From positions 1-9,387 of the forward strand of contig JAAOZO010000230.1 of the NCBI GenBank assembly GCA_011605715.1: a stretch of 9,387 nucleotides of DNA, written 5' to 3'. Below, piece by piece: positions 7,101 to 9,387 of this stretch. Numbering within the stretch: position 1 is the stretch's first letter; each line of letters begins with the position of its first letter. This DNA is from Nitrososphaerota archaeon (lineage in GTDB: Archaea > Thermoproteota > EX4484-205 > JAAOZO01). Under the pieces are notes generated by a model, which saw nothing but the letters and a program-made list of their open reading frames with translations, made no database searches and was not told the origin of the DNA. The translations under genes and the position numbers were made by a program.

Positions 7101-7537
7101 CCAGCAAAATAAACTGCAAGATATTTTGAGCCGTCTTTGTTCTTTTTTATTCTTGTTTCAGTAATACCCTCTAGCGGAGCGGCAGTAGTACCTGGAGGGG
7201 TTATACATGCAAGTGCAGCTTTTACTGCTAACGTAGCAGCCTTCTCCTCGCTAAAAGAACCAAACCTTCCATTCACAACGTCTTCAACGATAACGAAGGG
7301 TACCTTCGTGGAGTCTAGTTGTTTCCTTAGTTCTTTAAACCTCTGAGAAAGACCTTTTAAGCCCAGTAGCTCCTCAATAGCATGCCCATGAGAATATACT
7401 ATTTTTGATTCAACAAAATCATTTGGATCACTTGATTTAAGCTTTGCTTCTTGAGCAACTTCATAAAGGTGCTCAATGGAGTTTATTAGAAAAGTGTTGT
7501 AAGCTTGAAGTTCTTCAGAATTACTTTCGTTTGACAA
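4160..7537 (-). CDS. polC: DNA polymerase D large (catalytic) subunit DP2, intein-free
   Basis: DP2 carries the polymerase active site of archaeal replicative polymerase D and works with the exonuclease subunit DP1, which is not in this window. The 1125 residues are full length. The N-terminal helical region carries IEHLYEVAQEAK. YFAGPMRSSGGTEQA follows at about residues 143-157, and later GRARNTGLMAIGL and GRPEAAKPRYMDPP. A cysteine-rich zinc region begins with CPKC at C630 and continues as CPNC, CPRC and CSRC. The double-psi barrel catalytic motif RRDCDGDAD has D871, D873 and D875. A C-terminal zinc motif has C1035, C1038, C1051 and C1054. No intein interrupts the catalytic region. The start is TTG: an in-frame TAA lies six codons upstream, no ATG or GTG intervenes, and the conserved N-terminus begins soon after. 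The C-terminal SLRSFIES sits where a PCNA-binding tail could be, but lacks the usual Gln. Confidence 0.97.
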   Translation of the reverse strand: MSNESNSEELQAYNTFLINSIEHLYEVAQEAKLKSSDPNDFVESKIVYSHGHAIEELLGLKGLSQRFKELRKQLDSTKVPFVIVEDVVNGRFGSFSEEKAATLAVKAALACITPPGTTAAPLEGITETRIKKNKDGSKYLAVYFAGPMRSSGGTEQALSILIADYVKSILGLSNYAPTKDEISRYIEEYRIYERKIGRFQFKVSEKELIYALERIPVEVTGVGTDPIEVSAYRNLERVETNYIRGGALRVLIDGVIGRSHKVMKFVKELNLSGWDWLKDLKVNKLDVSSYVDEVLIGRPVISSEDFFGGLRIRYGRARNTGLMAIGLHPSTMYVLNSFVAIGSQLRLDRPGKSAIVASVDSILPPIVKLKNSSVVKLSTIPNKNIFNDVEKILFLGDILISIGDYVENNRKLDAPGYSEDEWCAELKDKLPLFLDKIKSFVAEERLNKIFEDPNEVTFDEALLFSKVVNLPLHPKFLNFWEFCSGEEVFTLLLEIKEKGTLGQEIILPLIDKVKAILEKALVPHFVLEDKIKINEDTSKFLCYLIEKTRLLAPNEREDGLSYLSRLSGLTLRKLSGSVVSARVGRPEAAKPRYMDPPTNVLFPIGNSGGASRNILSANGQVKVEIANRYCPKCKAQTFYLRCPNCGAKTLPIYTCPRCGEVSEEKICSRCGIEKLPYNQRFIDIKSEINNAKKKVGVQFVPKKIKGVKSLMNDLRVPEPLEKGVLRAKYNLFVYKDGTCRFDVTNAPLTAFKPSEIGVSFSKLRQLGYETDINGSPLSSDEQLVFIKPQDVIIPKNSVNHLINLSKFIDDLLVSYGLKPFYNIRGPEDLIGQLIISISPHTVGGIVGRIIGFTNAEVLFAHPFYHQAKRRDCDGDADSFTLALDVFLNFSNLYTPNKPGGKMDSPLVVFSVVDPSEIDDQIYNTENEKNLPYAFYSSVRRSEELSSLYSLINLVGKNLTYKLSFTHTTTSISNGPTISSYRLINKAEEKFAIQLSLLKKTDFVDKKKVVEDLLSTHLIRDFVGNVKAFYTTGFRCIKCGQKYRRPPLSGKCIKCGYPLQPNVFSSNIVKYYSLIQELITNYDVSPYFKASVKFFERELSLLDFSEERDQKLEKSKSSSLRSFIES

Positions 7538-7561
7538 TTTTCTAACAGTTAGTTATGGAAC

Positions 7562-7572
7562 TTTTATAAAAA
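7562..7572 (-). promoter_or_regulatory. TATA box of the polymerase D (DP2) gene
   Basis: The minus strand reads TTTTTATAAAA in the 36-bp gap after the GGGP synthase stop codon. Its centre is 30 nt from the TTG start, so transcription should begin about 3-5 nt before the start codon and give a leaderless mRNA. DP2 can thus be made independently of the upstream elf1-GGGPS unit. Confidence 0.55.
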
Positions 7573-7573
7573 T

Positions 7574-8374
7574 CTATTTGTTAATTTTGTTTAACTTATC
7601 TTTAGCGCCCTCTTTACAGCCTTGCATTATGTCTAAGATTTTATCCTTAATTTGAGAATAGCCTTCAAGAACGTTTCCAGTTACAATTCCGTCAGCACCA
7701 GCAGCAATAAGTTCTTTTGCAATCGCACCATTAGTTATCCCACCACCGACTATTATAGGTATGCTTACAAACCTTCTAACGTACGAAATAAATTCAGGAG
7801 GAATATGGCGAGGAGCACCTGAACCACCTTCAAAATAAACAAATCTGAAACCTAGAGCTTCAGCGGCCATAGCATACCCTGCAGCTAATTCAGGTCTTTC
7901 ATATGGAATTGGTCGGGCTCTTCCAACAAAACCTACTGTCCCACCGTAGCCTACAATAATGTACGCTAGGGGAATTGGTTCTAGCCTTAAAGACCTTATT
8001 GCGCCAATGCCCAAATACTGCGCACCAATAACATAAAACAGATCATCAGAATTTAGAAGGGACATAAACCAAATAGCATCTGCACCTCTTGCTATGGAAG
8101 CAGTACCGCTTGGAAAGATTATAACTGGTATTGAGCTCTCATGCTTTATCTTAGAAATCACTTCTTCATAATCAAGAGAAAGCTGCGCAGTACTACCTCC
8201 AACCATTATTGCTGTAACTCCTAATTCTTGAGCAATCTTTGAAAGTGAAACTAAATCACCTGGCTTTTCAGGGTCAACTAAAACGAAATAAACAAAACCA
8301 TCAGACTCTAATTTTTCATAAATTCTTTTTTCAGTTTTTCCAATTTTAAATATTCTATCGTAGTATTTGCTCAT
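7574..8374 (-). CDS. Geranylgeranylglyceryl phosphate synthase
   Basis: This TIM-barrel prenyltransferase joins geranylgeranyl diphosphate to sn-glycerol-1-phosphate, the first committed step of archaeal ether-lipid synthesis. The 266 residues show the family pattern: LVDPEKPG (32-39), MVGGST (57-62), FPSG (87-90), RLEPIPLAY (130-138), then the glycine-rich GYGGTVGFVG, YFEGGSG (180-186), VGGGITN (209-215) and GADGIVTGN (226-234). I chose ATG 8374 instead of an in-frame ATG at 8404. GGTGAG lies 10 nt upstream of 8374, and the start is one base after the elf1 stop, whereas the longer form would add ten residues inside elf1. The protein seems to belong to the larger group II GGGPS set. The related bacterial PcrB enzymes are unlikely in this context. 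Confidence 0.94.
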   Translation of the reverse strand: MSKYYDRIFKIGKTEKRIYEKLESDGFVYFVLVDPEKPGDLVSLSKIAQELGVTAIMVGGSTAQLSLDYEEVISKIKHESSIPVIIFPSGTASIARGADAIWFMSLLNSDDLFYVIGAQYLGIGAIRSLRLEPIPLAYIIVGYGGTVGFVGRARPIPYERPELAAGYAMAAEALGFRFVYFEGGSGAPRHIPPEFISYVRRFVSIPIIVGGGITNGAIAKELIAAGADGIVTGNVLEGYSQIKDKILDIMQGCKEGAKDKLNKINK

Positions 8375-8375
8375 T

Positions 8376-8627
8376 TTAAGAAATCTCACCACTATAAAAA
8401 GCATCTATGAATTTGTTGTAAGCATCAACTTTTTTCATAAGAGGCTTCATAGCAAGAGTATAAGTTAGGCCACAGTTTCCACATTTAACAACTGCGAGAG
8501 GATATCCTTCCTGTTTTTCTTTTGTAATTTCAACTGAAACAGCCTTTACTCCACATTTTGGACATTGAAATATTTCAGGAATTGTTTTTCTTACGATCTT
8601 TAACTCTCTTCGCTTCCTTCTTCCCAT
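8376..8627 (-). CDS. elf1: Elf1-type transcription elongation factor
   Basis: Elf1 is a small zinc protein that rides on RNA polymerase during elongation in eukaryotes and in several archaeal groups. The 83 residues match the family closely: a basic N-terminus GRRKRRELK, zinc ligands C22/C25 (CPKC) and C49/C52 (CGNC), and the end KKVDAYNKFIDAFYSG, comparable to the yeast PVDVYSDWFDAVEEV. It is the first gene of a unit with the GGGP synthase, with only one base between stop and start. Its last codons contain the Shine-Dalgarno for that gene. No strong Shine-Dalgarno precedes ATG 8627; a CTTTTATTT element about 35 nt upstream suggests a short-leader transcript. Generic zinc-ribbon proteins are the only alternative. 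Confidence 0.9.
   Translation of the reverse strand: MGRRKRRELKIVRKTIPEIFQCPKCGVKAVSVEITKEKQEGYPLAVVKCGNCGLTYTLAMKPLMKKVDAYNKFIDAFYSGEIS
8385..8390 (-). promoter_or_regulatory. Shine-Dalgarno of GGGP synthase, inside elf1
   Basis: The minus strand reads GGTGAG, encoding Gly80-Glu81 of Elf1, 10 nt before ATG 8374. It decides the GGGP synthase start and implies translational coupling with elf1. Confidence 0.6.
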
Positions 8628-8709
8628 GTTTTACCGTAGACAACTAAGAAAGCAAAAGAAATAAAAGGATTTAGTTTCTGTAACCAGTGAAGAGGGAATA
8701 CAAAAAAGT
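8628..8709. promoter_or_regulatory. Divergent promoter region, elf1 and the 144-residue gene
   Basis: This 82-bp spacer has one prominent TATA-like element, AAATAAAAGG on the plus strand (about 8659-8668), read as CCTTTTATTT on the minus strand. It is placed to serve elf1 leftward (about 35 nt to its ATG) or the plus-strand gene rightward (about 48 nt). GAGGG at 8692-8696 is a weak, distant ribosome site for ATG 8710. Which direction uses the element cannot be told. Confidence 0.4.
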
Positions 8710-9144
8710 ATGACAAAAAAGGGAGAAGCAAAAAACGGAGAAATAATTGGAGAAAGTGGGGAAAAAGAGCAATTAAATGGATTGGGAAAATTCTTCGCAA
8801 AGCGATCAGCTATGAGTAAGAAACAGATAGAAGCAATATTAAAAACAAGAGAGAAAGGAAGGCTAAGAAAGGAAGATTATGTCTTAGAAAATAGAAGAAT
8901 TAGCAAAGGGGCCTTTCATCGAATTGTTAAGCAAGCACGGGGGAACATAGAAAAAGCAATTTATACGATACTGTTCATGATCTATCAAGACATCATCACA
9001 GAAGAGGACGTGGCTACACTTGTTGCTTTCGTAAATTTACTAAGAACGAACGAAATAGACGAAGAAAAAGAAGAGCAAATAAAGGAAGGTGTTGAAGAAG
9101 CCATCAAAAAGATAGTTAAACAAATAACAAAGAAGAAGGAGTAG
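8710..9144 (+). CDS. Uncharacterised 144-residue charged helical protein
   Basis: I do not recognise a named family. The frame has an A-rich, purine-rich codon pattern like its neighbours and ends in tandem stops TAG-TAA, so it looks real. Residues 1-34 are rich in Gly, Glu and Lys and probably disordered. Residues 35-60 (MSKKQIEAILKTREKGRLRK onward) and 61-80 (NRRISKGAFHRIVKQARGNI) are basic, amphipathic and helix-like, and could form a helix-turn-helix. Residues 81-113 are more hydrophobic (AIYTILFMIYQDIITEED, then VATLVAFVNLL). Residues 114-144 are a highly charged Glu/Lys helix. There is no signal peptide or clear membrane segment. An internal ATG at codon 35 is a possible alternative start. 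The gene diverges from elf1 and precedes an HTH regulator, so a nucleic-acid-binding role is a guess from composition and context. Confidence 0.75.
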   Translation: MTKKGEAKNGEIIGESGEKEQLNGLGKFFAKRSAMSKKQIEAILKTREKGRLRKEDYVLENRRISKGAFHRIVKQARGNIEKAIYTILFMIYQDIITEEDVATLVAFVNLLRTNEIDEEKEEQIKEGVEEAIKKIVKQITKKKE

Positions 9145-9148
9145 TAAA

Positions 9149-9178
9149 ATTTTGTGATGTTATGTGACCTCACAAAAT
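9149..9178. repeat. 9-bp inverted repeat after the 144-residue gene
   Basis: ATTTTGTGA (9149-9157) and TCACAAAAT (9170-9178) are perfect complements around a 12-nt spacer, starting five bases after the stop codon. It could be an operator for the HTH gene 80 bp on, or a hairpin at the end of the upstream transcript. No T-run follows, so a classic terminator is less likely. Confidence 0.55.
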
Positions 9179-9205
9179 CACGATGATCTTTGTTCTGCTA
9201 TTCTG

Positions 9206-9247
9206 TAGTGAATAAAAAAGTTAAAAAAGACGATTTAGTGAATAAAA
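9206..9247 (+). repeat. 12-bp direct repeat upstream of the HTH gene
   Basis: TAGTGAATAAAA occurs at 9206-9217 and again at 9236-9247, exactly 30 bp apart, just before the HTH start. The A-rich run between them (9217-9229) includes a TATA-like GTTAAAAAAG. The copies may be paired binding sites, or simply A-rich promoter sequence. Confidence 0.5.
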
Positions 9248-9257
9248 GGCAAATACC

Positions 9258-9387
9258 TTGTTTTCCATACCTTCAGGAGAAGAAGTAAAAAACCTAAGGA
9301 AAAAAGCTAATTTAACTCAGAAGGAATTAGCAGAAAAAACAGGACTTAGCCAGGGACTAATAGCAAAAATTGAGAATAACACTGTAG
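9258..9387 (+). CDS. Cro/C1 (XRE) family HTH regulator, N-terminal part (runs off right edge)
   Basis: The first 43 residues of a DNA-binding regulator are visible. The sequence reads IPSGEEVKNLRKKANLTQ and then KELAEKTGLSQGLIAKIEN, a textbook five-helix Cro/C1 helix-turn-helix, with TQKELAEKTG as the first HTH helix and SQGLIAKIE as the recognition helix. The start is probably TTG 9258: an in-frame TAA lies at 9243-9245 and no ATG or GTG occurs before the conserved IPSGEEV. Archaeal proteins beginning this way often continue into two CBS domains that sense adenylate nucleotides, but that part lies outside the window. The repeats upstream may be its own operator. Confidence 0.85.
   Translation, partial: MFSIPSGEEVKNLRKKANLTQKELAEKTGLSQGLIAKIENNTV

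Noticed and set aside
4160..7537. Intein in the polymerase D large subunit
   Set aside because: The frame is continuous at normal intein-free length, and the DCDGD region reads straight through.
8375..8404. Longer GGGP synthase starting at ATG 8404
   Set aside because: It adds ten residues inside elf1, and the GGTGAG site points to ATG 8374.
9154..9206. C/D-like boxes on the plus strand (GTGATGT, ACGATGA, CTGC/CTGT)
   Set aside because: No true box D (CTGA), uneven spacing and no closing stem; the inverted repeat explains the symmetry better.
1..9387. Mobile element, CRISPR array, tRNA or rRNA gene, defence island
   Set aside because: No transposase, regularly spaced repeats, cloverleaf or rRNA-like sequence was seen; gene content is core housekeeping.

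Overview
The window is chromosomal DNA from an archaeon. It carries the large subunit of the archaea-specific DNA polymerase D, geranylgeranylglyceryl phosphate synthase for ether lipids, an eIF5A/deoxyhypusine synthase pair, a NOB1-type rRNA endonuclease, an AglB/STT3 oligosaccharyltransferase, an Elf1-type elongation factor, and archaeal TATA boxes about 26 nt upstream of likely transcript starts. Polymerase D argues against classical Crenarchaeota (Sulfolobales, Thermoproteales and relatives). Elf1 is mostly a TACK/Asgard gene. Together they point to a PolD-bearing TACK lineage such as an aigarchaeal, thermophilic thaumarchaeal, bathyarchaeal or korarchaeal relative. This is an inference. 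The DNA is A+T-rich and arginine is mostly encoded by AGA/AGG, which fits a thermophile but does not prove one.

Layout. Positions 1-633 (minus) hold the N-terminal 211 codons of aglB. Positions 634-1320 form the only long gene-poor stretch. It has two near-identical palindromes (about 998-1047) and, on the minus strand at 1175-1111, a well-formed box C/D sRNA gene with its own TATA box. Positions 2679-1321 (minus) are an eIF5A-deoxyhypusine synthase operon, i.e. substrate protein followed by its modifying enzyme. Divergent from it, 2853-4183 (plus) is a coupled nadK-nob1 pair joined by an ATGA overlap. The last 24 bp of nob1 overlap, tail to tail, the end of the polymerase D large subunit gene (7537-4160, minus), which starts at TTG and is probably leaderless. 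Upstream on the same strand are the GGGP synthase gene (8374-7574) and elf1 (8627-8376), which are translationally coupled. On the plus strand, 8710-9144 encodes a 144-residue protein I do not recognise. It is followed by a 9-bp inverted repeat, a 12-bp direct repeat and the start of a Cro/C1-type HTH regulator that runs off the right edge.

How it fits together. Most genes are information-processing or core housekeeping functions: replication (PolD), transcription (Elf1), translation (eIF5A and hypusination), ribosome maturation (NOB1, and a C/D sRNA whose two guides both appear to match the helix 69-71 region of 23S rRNA), NADP supply, membrane lipid synthesis and N-glycosylation. I see no mobile element, CRISPR array, tRNA, rRNA gene or defence system. 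The most interesting items are the unannotated C/D sRNA with its converging predicted targets, the paired palindromes beside it, the uncharacterised 144-residue protein, and the repeat-rich leader of the HTH gene.
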